Shown piece after piece: positions 1 through 7,982 of a stretch of DNA of 54,925 nt. Within the stretch, counting starts at the first letter, position 1. Every line of letters starts with the position of its first letter. This DNA is from Methanosarcinaceae archaeon (GTDB taxonomy: Archaea; Halobacteriota; Methanosarcinia; Methanosarcinales; Methanosarcinaceae). The translations under genes and the position numbers were made by a program. Under the pieces are notes generated by a model. The model did not search any database, was not told where the DNA came from, and worked only from the letters and a program-made list of their open reading frames with translations. The stretch lies in contig JAUWQD010000014.1 in NCBI GenBank assembly GCA_030611265.1, positions 1-54,925 of the forward strand, given 5' to 3'.

Positions 1-176
1 GCTCGATTGTTTTCTTTGTTGGATTTGGGGAAATTCATGAGAAATTAAGCAAATCGATAGCAATAGAGTTTATGTTTTGATAGGGACTACAATTATATAG
101 CCGCACAGTACTGTTTTTGATAACATCTTTGAAAGTCAAGTCAGAGATTAACATTCATCTTACATACAAAATTCGT

Positions 177-446
177 TCACACATCATCCTGCACATAAAA
201 AACAACACCAACACGCCGGATATGGTCAATCAAGTTCGCATTATCAATATGCCCAAAAAGAGAAAGGTCGATGGTATAAGGTAATAACAGATCATCAATT
301 TGTATTTCAATACGATTGAGTTGTGCATGGCTTAACGTATCCCCTACCAGCGTCAGATCAATATCCGAGCCTTCTCGATAGTTACCTTTTGCGCGAGAGC
401 CATAAAGCCCGATGTTCTTTTTGTCATTTTCGACGTCATACCACCG
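177..446 (-). pseudogene. Headless minimal nucleotidyltransferase (MNT) relic
   Basis: Translating the minus strand downstream of the AI-2E gene gives an open stretch of about 89 codons containing GLYGSRAKG followed by GSDIDLTLVGD, the G-S-x(n)-D-x-D signature of the minimal nucleotidyltransferase fold. It continues through LLLPYTIDLS and IDHIRRVG to a TGA at 177-179. Such proteins are usually about 100 residues and are often MntA-type antitoxins paired with a HEPN toxin. This frame opens directly after the stop codon of the upstream gene and has no ATG, GTG or TTG before the signature, so the N-terminal helix is missing. I see no HEPN partner in the 176 bases to its left. It reads as a decayed remnant rather than a working gene. 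Confidence 0.6.
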
Positions 447-1505
447 TTAATCACTTGCCGGTTTTTCTTCAGTCTGCATCTGTTCCACATATACGCGGTA
501 TGCTGCAACCAATGCACCAAGCAACATCGGTGCAGCAAAAAGACCTGCAATTCCGCCTACAAAAGCACCGCCCAAAAATGCCAGCATCAATAAAAGTGGG
601 TGTATATTTGATTTTATGCTTGCAAAATATGGCTTAAGAACCAATTCCGGAGGTGCATAGATCAGGATTGACGCAACAACAAAAAAGATAGCAGCACTTT
701 GGAATCCTGCATCAAAGTAGCGAATAATAGAGAGTGGCAAGATGACCATATAACCTGCAAACATCGGGATTATAGATGCAATGAAAATAAGGGTTGCCAG
801 TGCAAGTAGGTGTGAAAAACCAAAAAAATAGAAAACAAAAAGTGATGTAATGCTGACAAAAAGTGCCGCATATGCATTCGCAATGAAAACACCATTAAGT
901 ATCATGTCAAGATGATATGAGTACCTTTCAACATTGCTTTGTTGACCTTTTGGAGTTAAACCTATAATCGCATTATACAACCCATCTCCGTCTGCAAGTA
1001 AGAAAAAGCATACTATTATAGATACCAGCAGATTTACGAAAAACATTGCGATGCTCTGCGCATATGAAAGAAAATCGATCCTGCCGATAAGGGGTAATAT
1101 TGTTGTTGAAAAATCCCATGTAAGTTGTTGGAGTTGCTGATGGATGCTTTCGGGAAAAGCAATATTTCTTATAAAATCGAACACACTTCCAATAACCTGA
1201 CCTTGATTATTCACTATCCACGTAATCTGGTTAATGATCTCAATTATTCCACTGCCAAGTATGAGTATTACCGGTGCGACAATAAACATTGTTGCAACAA
1301 ATGCCCCAATTTTCCGGTGATCTTTGAACTTTAAATATATCGGACGTGAAATATATGCGAAAACCAGTCCAAGTACAATGCCATCTGCAAGCGGTAATAC
1401 AACTATGACCGCAGTGAAAAGAAGGATTGCAATGACTATGCTTACTGCGATCTTCCACTTGTGATCTATAAGTACAGATATTCCGTCCGGTTTAGTGCTT
1501 TCCAT
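447..1505 (-). CDS. AI-2E family (UPF0118) membrane transporter
   Basis: This 352-residue polytopic membrane protein has about eight hydrophobic segments: a cluster near residues 18-55, one near 66-90, one near 150-170, and four or more between 205 and 345. It shows the family pattern of an N-terminal VLPLADGIVLGLVFAY-like helix pair and a C-terminal GGIAGLFAAPM motif. AI-2E family members are permease-like proteins. Autoinducer-2 export was proposed for one bacterial member and Na+/H+ antiport for others, so the substrate here is unknown. The ATG at 1505 has an AGGGG Shine-Dalgarno five bases upstream. It stands alone between the PAPS-reductase gene and the nucleotidyltransferase relic. Confidence 0.85.
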   Translation of the reverse strand: MESTKPDGISVLIDHKWKIAVSIVIAILLFTAVIVVLPLADGIVLGLVFAYISRPIYLKFKDHRKIGAFVATMFIVAPVILILGSGIIEIINQITWIVNNQGQVIGSVFDFIRNIAFPESIHQQLQQLTWDFSTTILPLIGRIDFLSYAQSIAMFFVNLLVSIIVCFFLLADGDGLYNAIIGLTPKGQQSNVERYSYHLDMILNGVFIANAYAALFVSITSLFVFYFFGFSHLLALATLIFIASIIPMFAGYMVILPLSIIRYFDAGFQSAAIFFVVASILIYAPPELVLKPYFASIKSNIHPLLLMLAFLGGAFVGGIAGLFAAPMLLGALVAAYRVYVEQMQTEEKPASD

Positions 1506-1595
1506 TGAACCCCTGTTTGATTTCCATGATCAATTGTAGTTACTATAATTAATATAACAGTATTAATAAGTCACCATTTTGACATGTCGTTCCTG

Positions 1596-3653
1596 TTATT
1601 TTCCACCGGTAGTTGACATTACAGCAGAATCCGGCATGAGTTTGTCAAAATATTTGATTACCACACAGGCTTCTGTGCATTTCCCACATCTTGTGCATGA
1701 TTCATCGATCTGCAACCCGCCATCTCCATTGCTGCCATCACTATCGTTGATTCGTATAGCATTTACGGGACAAACTTTGATACATATTCCACATTTTGTA
1801 CACTTGTTCACACGCATCAGTTGTTTTGCACAATCTTTAAAGAGCGCAAGCGCTTCATCTTTTGTATTAGCGTTTACCAATATGCTGCCTGTTGCAAAGA
1901 TATTGATGCTGCCATTATCAGCCTCTACCCGCAGCATGCCAAGTTCTTCCGAATAAACATTTTTCCCAATGATATTCATCACATTTGCAGCATCGCTTGT
2001 GGATACACCGCGCACGATACCTTCAACCGAAAATCCCCTTGCCTTGCATGGTGATACGCCTGATGTCACATGTATGCTGAATGATTCTCCAGTTTCCTTT
2101 TCTACCGGAATTATTCCAATACCAAGTTCCTCTGCAAGTTTGTGCATCTTTGGTGGCAGTTCCTTCCAGCGCCAGAATCCATGTTCTATGAAATCGTTGG
2201 ACAATCCATGATTATGCGCCCACTCAAGCAGGTAGTTGTTCCATCGCTCGTACATCTCCGGGTGCAACTCGCCCATTCTCTTGTATTCGGCAGACAATGC
2301 TGCAGGACACAGGTGGCATCCGACCCTCTCAAATCCCATGTCATATAGGGGATTGTATGCCAATCCGCGCCAGTGAATATACAACCACACCTCGATCGCT
2401 CTCCAATCGCGTATCGGGAATATGTTGAGTTGGTTCGGTACGAAAGGGTTCATCTCAGATGCAGCAACACGGGCGCGGGAGAATGATTCGTGTTTTCGCT
2501 TCCCATCAATCGTCAGGCAGACCGCTCCTGCCTTTGTACATTTTTCAATGACAGCGCTTGCAGGTGCGAGTTTACATACCTTGCAACACCACCTAAAATC
2601 CTTGGCAGGCGGACCAAAATTTTCCAGATGCTCCCAAAAGGCTTCACCTGCATTTGCTTCATGCAAGTCGATGTTGTTCTGTTTGCAGTAATTCCTTGCA
2701 AAGTCGATAGTTTCGGGAAATTCAAGACCTGTGTTTACAAGGAACGCTTTTACGGGTCTTTTCCTGAGTGCACTTTGTGCAAGGTCAAGTACGACAAGAC
2801 TGTCTTTCCCACCACTGAATGAGACATGTACCGGCAGGTTCTGGTGTTGTTTTTGGTTCGCAATCCCTTTTATGGTGTTCATGGCATTTTTGCCAAGTTG
2901 CCTGATGTATGGCAAGTTGGCATTTACGATATCACCCATAGTCGGTATTTTGGAATTCAGGACGGCAGGGTTGCTATCGATCTTCTTGATCTTCAGGACA
3001 GCGCCTTCTGTGGAACTGAGATCGGCACTGTCAGTGTATTCAGTCCCAAAACCGGTGAGATTTCCAGATACAACCAAAACGGGATCGCCTGTTTTGATAT
3101 CGTCTGTGTAACTTTCGATCTGGTCAAAACCAATGTTCTTGCCGCTGAGGTGTCGCTTTGATCGTTTAATTACAATGGTTTTTTTTTCTGTGTGCGCGAG
3201 AAGGACTTTTGCACCTTCCACCATGATATCAAATTTATAATCCATTATGGACATGTCAAAGCGCAAAACCCCGAAATGCAGTCCATCTACGATGACCTCA
3301 TCGGTCTTGTCATCGCCCGGGATCTTGTTCAGCAGGATAATCCTGTCGTCAAGGGGATCGCAGCCGTATGCCTTCACCAGTTGTTCAGCAAGTATCTCAC
3401 GCTCAAATGGTGAACAGAAACGAACATCTGCGGGTTGCGAGAGTTGCAGTCGGGTGCCGTTATTTTTACAGGTAAAACATTGCGGCTCGATGAGTGGAAC
3501 ATTGCATTCATGACACCAGAATATGTAGTCTTTTTCATAGGTAATGGGGCGATTGGTATGCTTTTTAGGGTGCCTGCGCTCTTGCGTGCTCACTGGATAT
3601 TTTGGGCGGGTATTTTTCTTTCTTGTACCAGTTTTGATTTTTTTTGGTTGCAT
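1596..3653 (-). CDS. PAPS reductase-family protein fused to zinc ribbon, PUA-like and 2x[4Fe-4S] ferredoxin domains
   Basis: This 685-residue protein has, in order, a basic N-terminus, a zinc-ribbon-like CxxC pair (C47/C50 and C59/C62), a PUA-like segment (about 75-230), an ATP-pyrophosphatase/PAPS reductase domain starting with the PP-loop SGGKDS (280-285), cysteine motifs RWCCKVCK (about 354) and GCHLCP (about 445), and a C-terminal ferredoxin with two CxxCxxCxxxC clusters. The fusion is typical of methanogenic archaea, where relatives are annotated as phosphoadenosine phosphosulfate reductases. A role in sulfate assimilation or in sulfur transfer/thiolation is possible, and the sequence does not decide between them. 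The start at 3653 has no clear Shine-Dalgarno site. Two palindromic sites lie 118-156 bases upstream. Confidence 0.8.
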   Translation of the reverse strand: MQPKKIKTGTRKKNTRPKYPVSTQERRHPKKHTNRPITYEKDYIFWCHECNVPLIEPQCFTCKNNGTRLQLSQPADVRFCSPFEREILAEQLVKAYGCDPLDDRIILLNKIPGDDKTDEVIVDGLHFGVLRFDMSIMDYKFDIMVEGAKVLLAHTEKKTIVIKRSKRHLSGKNIGFDQIESYTDDIKTGDPVLVVSGNLTGFGTEYTDSADLSSTEGAVLKIKKIDSNPAVLNSKIPTMGDIVNANLPYIRQLGKNAMNTIKGIANQKQHQNLPVHVSFSGGKDSLVVLDLAQSALRKRPVKAFLVNTGLEFPETIDFARNYCKQNNIDLHEANAGEAFWEHLENFGPPAKDFRWCCKVCKLAPASAVIEKCTKAGAVCLTIDGKRKHESFSRARVAASEMNPFVPNQLNIFPIRDWRAIEVWLYIHWRGLAYNPLYDMGFERVGCHLCPAALSAEYKRMGELHPEMYERWNNYLLEWAHNHGLSNDFIEHGFWRWKELPPKMHKLAEELGIGIIPVEKETGESFSIHVTSGVSPCKARGFSVEGIVRGVSTSDAANVMNIIGKNVYSEELGMLRVEADNGSINIFATGSILVNANTKDEALALFKDCAKQLMRVNKCTKCGICIKVCPVNAIRINDSDGSNGDGGLQIDESCTRCGKCTEACVVIKYFDKLMPDSAVMSTTGGK

Positions 3654-3770
3654 TTGAATAGAACAGTTGGTCTTATCTATAAAAATAGTTTGAGGTGGAG
3701 ATGGAATGTATTCAGTGTTTGTTGTCTATCCATAAAATGTTTAAGAAAATCAGCAAACACTATTTATAAA

Positions 3771-3809
3771 GTTTCGATCGAAACACTGTATATAGAATTT
3801 CAATAGAAA
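3771..3809. promoter_or_regulatory. Two related palindromes upstream of the PAPS reductase-like gene
   Basis: The perfect 14-bp palindrome GTTTCGATCGAAAC lies at 3771-3784. A related near-palindrome, TTTCAATAGAAA, lies at 3798-3809, exactly 26 bases after the matching core TTTCGATCGAAA. The area also contains AT-rich stretches that could serve as TATA boxes (TTTATAAA and TATATAG). The spacing and shared core suggest a tandem operator for a dimeric regulator of the gene starting at 3653. No regulator of this kind is encoded next to it. Confidence 0.4.
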
Positions 3810-3841
3810 AGCGTCAAAAAAGAACACGGACCCAAAAAGGA

Positions 3842-3979
3842 TCATTTTTTCTTTTTGGTTGCCTTTGCAAATTTTTTCTTTGCATCTTTGCTTCCGGATG
3901 CAGCCAGTTTTTCAAGTTCTTCTAATTTCGCTTTTTTCTTAGCGCTCTTTCTTTGTATATCCTTCTTAGACATTGCCAT
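3842..3979 (-). CDS. 45-residue lysine-rich small protein
   Basis: An open frame of 45 codons starts at ATG 3979, with a second in-frame ATG at 3973. The product is MAMSKKDIQRKSAKKKAK, then LEELEKLAASGSKDA, then a lysine-rich tail ending in KKKK. About 40% of residues are lysine or arginine, and a short acidic-leucine stretch in the middle may be helical. Composition and the clean frame suggest a nucleic-acid- or ribosome-associated peptide, but I recognise no family. There is no convincing Shine-Dalgarno site. It sits on the same strand as its neighbours, between the thioredoxin operon and the PAPS reductase-like gene. Confidence 0.55.
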   Translation of the reverse strand: MAMSKKDIQRKSAKKKAKLEELEKLAASGSKDAKKKFAKATKKKK

Positions 3980-4016
3980 AGGAATGATAATTTAAGCCTA
4001 TACTACTTAAATTATT

Positions 4017-4274
4017 CTAGAAATCTGCGCTAAGGACACTGCCCTGTGTGACACCTGTGAAACGTCTTGCTTCAACGCCATCCTTTTCCATTATAAGTGT
4101 TGAAACTACACGAATGCCATACTTTGCTGCAAGTTCCTGATTCTGGTCAACATCCACTTCCTTGATCTCAACCTTGTCGCCAAATTCCTTTTCAAGTTCC
4201 TCAAGGATCGGTTTCTGCATTCTGCACGGACCACACCATGTGGCTGTAAAATCTAATAATATCGGTTTGCCCAT
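4017..4274 (-). CDS. Thioredoxin-like protein with serine at the cis-proline position
   Basis: The 85-residue product begins MGKPILLDF and carries the redox motif ATWCGPCRMQKP (Cys at about 14 and 17), followed by the usual beta-alpha pattern and GIRVVSTLIMEKDG. In canonical thioredoxins the position before Thr in that strand is the conserved cis-proline; here it is serine. The C-terminal helix is also shorter than usual, ending GSVLSADF. I chose the ATG at 4274 because AGGTGAT lies just upstream; a GTG at 4283 is possible. It is the last gene of an apparent operon with a DUF2318 lipoprotein, an ABC ATPase and a permease, so it may serve that complex rather than general disulfide reduction. 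Confidence 0.85.
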   Translation of the reverse strand: MGKPILLDFTATWCGPCRMQKPILEELEKEFGDKVEIKEVDVDQNQELAAKYGIRVVSTLIMEKDGVEARRFTGVTQGSVLSADF

Positions 4275-4327
4275 TTGTATCACCTATTTGTCGTTATTAC
4301 CATTACTGCTACCATTACTGCTACCAT

Positions 4328-4837
4328 CTATCCCCTGATAACCGTGTTCTGATGGGCTGTTATGATATCATTGATATCCATCAGAAGTATCCCTCCGGAT
4401 TCGGTGTAAGGGATATTCTCTTTTGGATAATCCACACATGCGCCCTGTATACCATTTCCTGTTGTTGCATCAAACGTTGTGCCACAGGAATCGCAGACCA
4501 AAACCGCATCATCAAGTGTGAATCCAATTGAACGGCATGGAGGACAGACATTTGACCGAATAACGATCTCAACTCCGAGCACAAATGCCATCACAGCGAT
4601 CTTACCAAGTTCAGTGTTGGTGTTAACCTTAAAGTGTACATTAGTACTATCAGTCACCGCACTTACAGGGATCGACACAGTGTCCTCATTCACCTGTGCA
4701 GGGATCCATGTTGCTTTTACCGGACCTGCTTGTGCCGTTTTGGAATCTTCTCCGACACATCCAAGCCCAAATGCTGCAACAAGTAGCAACACCAATACTA
4801 TTCCAATTGATCTTACATTTTTTAAGTTAATTTTCAT
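4328..4837 (-). CDS. DUF2318 lipoprotein with CxxC metal-binding motifs
   Basis: The 169-residue product has an N-terminal hydrophobic segment (VLVLLLVAAFGLGC) ending in a lipobox-like cysteine, consistent with a lipid-anchored extracellular protein. The C-terminal half carries VCPPCRSIGF, then LVCDSCGTTFD and GIQGACVDYPKE, the diagnostic pattern of DUF2318, which is usually annotated as an Fe-S-containing or iron-transport-associated domain. I chose the ATG at 4837 because AAGGA is about ten bases upstream; an ATG at 4846 lies too close to it. The gene follows the ABC ATPase directly. Bacterial iron-uptake clusters of the P19/FTR1 type carry the same set: DUF2318, FtsX-like permease, ATPase and thioredoxin. 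Confidence 0.85.
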   Translation of the reverse strand: MKINLKNVRSIGIVLVLLLVAAFGLGCVGEDSKTAQAGPVKATWIPAQVNEDTVSIPVSAVTDSTNVHFKVNTNTELGKIAVMAFVLGVEIVIRSNVCPPCRSIGFTLDDAVLVCDSCGTTFDATTGNGIQGACVDYPKENIPYTESGGILLMDINDIITAHQNTVIRG

Positions 4838-4851
4838 ATTAATCATTCCTT

Positions 4852-5529
4852 TTATTCAATGATCTTTCCATCAAGTAAATTGATTATCCTATCAGACTGT
4901 GCACCAAGTTCACTATTATGAGTAACCATAACAACAGTCATCTCACCTGCCAGAGACTTCAAAAGCGAAAGTATCATCTCTCCGGTCTTGCCATCCAGTG
5001 CACCGGTCGGCTCATCCGCAAGCAATATCTTTGGCTTCATAACCAATGCACGTGCGACTGCGACACGCTGTTGCTCGCCTCCGCTAAGTTCATTTGGCTT
5101 ATGTCCGATCCTGTGAGACAATCCCACACGCTCCATCGCTTCTGTCACGCCATCCTGCCCCCTGTCACCTGCAAACACAAGCGGAAGAGCAACATTCTCG
5201 TAAGCCGTAAGCGATGGGATCAGATGGAACTGCTGGAACACAAAACCTGCAGTCCTGCGCCTGAAATTGACCAGTTCTTTCTGGGATTTTTTAGTGATAT
5301 CAACACCATCCAGCAGGATACTACCGCTGCTTGGGTGGTCAAGCATTCCTATCAGGTTCATGAGCGTTGTCTTTCCTGAACCCGAAGGACCCATGATCGA
5401 CACGAACTCACCGCCTTTAATCGTATGGTTGATCCCATGCAGGACTTCAACCTCACTTGACCCGATCCGATATGATTTAGACACGTTTTTCAATTCAACA
5501 TCAACTGTATTTTTTTCATTATCAGACAC
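4852..5529 (-). CDS. ABC transporter ATP-binding protein (LolD/MacB type)
   Basis: The product is a 226-residue ABC ATPase with Walker [11 protein letters not shown]-loop [16 protein letters not shown], signature [15 protein letters not shown] and Walker [13 protein letters not shown], followed by the VTHN switch histidine. The SLTAYENV and PTGALD forms are typical of the LolD/MacB/FtsE branch that works with FtsX-like permeases. The start is the GTG at 5529. It has GGAGGTG eight bases upstream and overlaps the permease stop by eight bases (GTGTCTGA), which shows translational coupling. It should energise the permease encoded at 5522-6727. Confidence 0.9.
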   Translation of the reverse strand: MSDNEKNTVDVELKNVSKSYRIGSSEVEVLHGINHTIKGGEFVSIMGPSGSGKTTLMNLIGMLDHPSSGSILLDGVDITKKSQKELVNFRRRTAGFVFQQFHLIPSLTAYENVALPLVFAGDRGQDGVTEAMERVGLSHRIGHKPNELSGGEQQRVAVARALVMKPKILLADEPTGALDGKTGEMILSLLKSLAGEMTVVMVTHNSELGAQSDRIINLLDGKIIE

Positions 5530-6727
5530 TTCGAAGCACCTCCGCAGGGTCAATATTAAGTGCATGCTTTGCCGGTATTACGGATGCTATCATTCCAACA
5601 GTAATCGAAACTCCTGCTGCCGCAGGCAGCAGTATCCATATCGGCGAAGGAGTAACTGAAAGCAATAAGGGTGCTGCAACAAACGAAACAAGTGTTCCGA
5701 GCACAAATCCAAGACTACCACCGATCGCACCGATGATAGCACCTTCAAGCAGCAGCATGGACACTATCTGCCTGTCGCTTGCTCCAACTGCACGCATGAT
5801 ACCTATCTCTTTCAACTTCTCGTTGACCGATGCAAGCATTGTTGACGCAACCGTAAGAGCACTCACAAGCAGCGTAATAATAGAGACTGCCATTGCCGAA
5901 GACTGGGTGCGTTTTATCAGTGCCATCTCACTCTGCACGATCTGGCTCATAGCCCTTGACTCCACGTTTGGAAGAGCGCCTTCGATCTGGCGGCTCATCT
6001 CCTCAACAGGACAATCATTACAAAGCGCCCGCACCTCAATGCTGCTCACTTTTCCTTCATTATCAAACAGGTATTGCGCTGTTTTTAGAGACGTTATGAT
6101 GTATCCATCTTCTGAACCGCCCGTAGTTTCGATCACTGCAACTACATCGCCATCAATCGAATTGTTCCCATTTGTAAGCGTGATGGTGGAACCGGCAACA
6201 AGCCCCAGTGGCTTTGCAATATCAGAACCAAGCATAACTTCCGTTCTCCCACCATCTTCGCCGGATATCCATCTGCCATCTAACTTCCACCATTGCTTGA
6301 TAATAGGTTCTTGTTCCGGGTCAACACCCATCATAATGACGGAAGAGGAAGTGGATAATGAAGAGGATAAAGACGAATTCCCGATCTTCGCGATCCCGTA
6401 CAATCGCGGTGCTACAACTGCAAGATTGGCACTGTTTTCAATGGTGTAGATGTCCGGTAGTTTTGACTCATCAATATAATTCTCGCCTGTCGAAATTGAC
6501 CCGACTGCAGTAGAACCTTCGATCAATGGTATCGAATTTGTTTCCGGTCTTATTATGATATTAGCACCGAATTTACTGGACTCTTCATAAAGGCTATCTG
6601 ATGCTGCAGTGAATGTAGTTATTACCGCAACAATTGCAGAAGCGGCAATAATGACACCCAGCACGCCAACCAGAAGTTTTGTTTTTCTACGAAATATATC
6701 TTTTAAGACAATAGAATGTAATCGCAT
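5522..6727 (-). CDS. ABC transporter permease, FtsX/MacB type
   Basis: This 401-residue membrane protein has the MacB-type architecture. An N-terminal segment (about 17-40) is followed by a large periplasmic-type domain (about 45-275), then three C-terminal transmembrane helices with the family motif KEIGIMRAVGASDRQI (about 305-320). It forms a transporter with the ATPase downstream, probably moving or mechanically acting on an extracytoplasmic substrate rather than importing through a classical channel. It is the first gene of the operon permease-ATPase-DUF2318-thioredoxin. A BlaI-like operator ends only four bases upstream of the ATG, so the divergent repressor probably controls it. Confidence 0.88.
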   Translation of the reverse strand: MRLHSIVLKDIFRRKTKLLVGVLGVIIAASAIVAVITTFTAASDSLYEESSKFGANIIIRPETNSIPLIEGSTAVGSISTGENYIDESKLPDIYTIENSANLAVVAPRLYGIAKIGNSSLSSSLSTSSSVIMMGVDPEQEPIIKQWWKLDGRWISGEDGGRTEVMLGSDIAKPLGLVAGSTITLTNGNNSIDGDVVAVIETTGGSEDGYIITSLKTAQYLFDNEGKVSSIEVRALCNDCPVEEMSRQIEGALPNVESRAMSQIVQSEMALIKRTQSSAMAVSIITLLVSALTVASTMLASVNEKLKEIGIMRAVGASDRQIVSMLLLEGAIIGAIGGSLGFVLGTLVSFVAAPLLLSVTPSPIWILLPAAAGVSITVGMIASVIPAKHALNIDPAEVLRSV

Positions 6728-6730
6728 GAC

Positions 6731-6839
6731 TATACACCTGGTGTAAAGCTATATCAACTTTACGTTTGGTGTAAACATGTCCGATACAACTAATTGTACA
6801 ATACGCGCAAGATTTATATCCATTTACACCAATTGTAAA
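6731..6839. promoter_or_regulatory. Four BlaI/MecI-like operators in the divergent promoter
   Basis: The 114 bases between the permease ATG and the blaI-like ATG contain four dyads built on TACA/TGTA half-sites: TATACACCTGGTGTAAA (6731-6747), TTTACGTTTGGTGTAAA (6759-6775), TACAACTAATTGTA (6785-6798) and TTTACACCAATTGTAAA (6823-6839). BlaI/MecI repressors of bacteria bind TACA-N-TGTA dyads, so these match the regulator encoded alongside. The outer sites abut both start codons, which fits repression of both transcription units. Confidence 0.75.
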
Positions 6840-6841
6840 CC

Positions 6842-7201
6842 ATGGTGAAGATAGATAGGATCAATATCTCGAATGAAGGATTGACCAAGTTCTTTAGCCC
6901 CATTGAAGCACAGATAATGAAAGTGCTGTGGGAAAACAATGAGTTGATGACATCAGAGATCACTAAAAAAACCAACATCCCACTGTCCAGCGTAGCTGGT
7001 ACACTGGATCGGCTTGTAAAAGCTGACTTCGCGCAGCGGAGGGTGGAGAATCAGGGACAGCGTGTCCGATATATATACTCGGCAACCACAACTGCTGATA
7101 ATGCTGCAAATGCGATCACAACCCGCATACTTGACAGTCTCGTTGACACTTTTGGCGCTGTTGCTATCGAGAACTTCTCCAGCTACAAAAAAAGTAAGTG
7201 A
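6842..7201 (+). CDS. BlaI/MecI family transcriptional repressor
   Basis: The 119-residue winged-helix protein has FSPIEAQIMKVLWENNELMTSEI followed by a recognition-helix region PLSSVAGTLDRLVKADFAQR and a wing ending YIYSATTT, matching the Penicillinase_R (BlaI/MecI/CopY) family. The C-terminal half supplies the dimerisation helices. The gene is divergent from the permease operon, and an operator ends three bases before its ATG, so autoregulation is likely. In bacteria such repressors are inactivated by a membrane metalloprotease. Here a membrane HExxH protein is encoded just downstream, which suggests a BlaI/BlaR-like pair. The inducing signal is unknown and could be iron- or redox-related given the target operon. 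Confidence 0.85.
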   Translation: MVKIDRINISNEGLTKFFSPIEAQIMKVLWENNELMTSEITKKTNIPLSSVAGTLDRLVKADFAQRRVENQGQRVRYIYSATTTADNAANAITTRILDSLVDTFGAVAIENFSSYKKSK

Positions 7202-7213
7202 TCATTGTCACTT

Positions 7214-7274
7214 CGAGAAAAATCTCCCTCCGATCGATTTAGCTCGAACTATATAATTCTATAAATTATATACT
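7214..7274 (+). repeat. 61-bp hairpin/AT-dyad element, copy A
   Basis: This copy starts CGAGAAAAATCTCCCTCCGA and ends AATTATATACT. One half folds as CGAG/CTCG plus AAATC/GATTT stems around an 11-base loop. The other half is an AT-rich inverted repeat of 11-bp arms around TATAG. It fills the gap between the blaI-like gene and the metalloprotease gene and ends ten bases before the latter's ATG. Copy B lies in opposite orientation on the far side of that gene. Confidence 0.85.
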
Positions 7275-7283
7275 TTGAAAGAT

Positions 7284-7961
7284 ATGATATCCATAGCAGA
7301 TGAGATCATATGTTACGCTGAATGCGTCAACAATTCAGACCTTTTACCGTTGATTACGTTCTTGATAGTTGTATCTTTATTTCTTTTCACATTTTATCTA
7401 AAAACCAAAACCCCGATCCATAGAGTAATTTCATTTGCAGGTGCACAACTGTCAATGGTTGGTGCAATCGCCGCAACCTTTTCAACAATGGAATGCAGCC
7501 GCATGCTGACAATTGAGGTTTATCTTGCATACGTGTTGATCTCAACAGGTGTCATGCTGTTTCTGCCTGGATTATATTACAAGATACTTATCAGACGCCA
7601 CAATGCACGTCCGATCTCAGAGATCGTTGACTGGGCAGATGATTTTGTGAACAAGCTTGCCAACAATTCGCAGATATATTATTTTGATTCCGCAATCCCA
7701 AAAGCGTTCGCATCAGGCAAGGCGATCTTTGTATCAGTAGGCATGCTTGAAATTTTTGATCAACAGGAATTAAAAGCCGTGCTCGCCCATGAAGCATGGC
7801 ATCTACGCCACAACAACAAGACTCCGATCTTGCGGCAACTGTCGCTGATGACATTCACAAAATACCGACCTGAACAGGAACTTGAACTGATGGCAGATAG
7901 GTTTGCTGAAGAAATTGTTGGCAAGGGACCACTTGAGTCAGCACGGGCAAAACTCATTTAA
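7284..7961 (+). CDS. Membrane M48/M56-type zinc metalloprotease
   Basis: The product is about 225 residues, with three hydrophobic segments in the first half (about 20-40, 48-70, 78-98). A cytosolic domain follows with the zinc motif HEAWH within LKAVLAHEAWHLRH, and a downstream ELELMADRFAEE that supplies the third, glutamate ligand. This is the M48 (HtpX/Ste24) or M56 (BlaR1) arrangement, but shorter than either and without a penicillin-sensor domain. Its position after a blaI-like gene suggests it relieves repression by cutting the repressor. The start could be ATG 7284 or TTG 7275; neither has a Shine-Dalgarno site. The gene is flanked by inverted copies of the 61-bp element. Confidence 0.75.
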   Translation: MISIADEIICYAECVNNSDLLPLITFLIVVSLFLFTFYLKTKTPIHRVISFAGAQLSMVGAIAATFSTMECSRMLTIEVYLAYVLISTGVMLFLPGLYYKILIRRHNARPISEIVDWADDFVNKLANNSQIYYFDSAIPKAFASGKAIFVSVGMLEIFDQQELKAVLAHEAWHLRHNNKTPILRQLSLMTFTKYRPEQELELMADRFAEEIVGKGPLESARAKLI

Positions 7962-7982
7962 GTTAAATTACTCTTTTTTAAG

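Noticed and set aside
5733-6449. Long plus-strand frame opposite the permease gene
   Set aside because: It is a shadow of the permease with Ser/Thr-biased composition typical of antisense frames.
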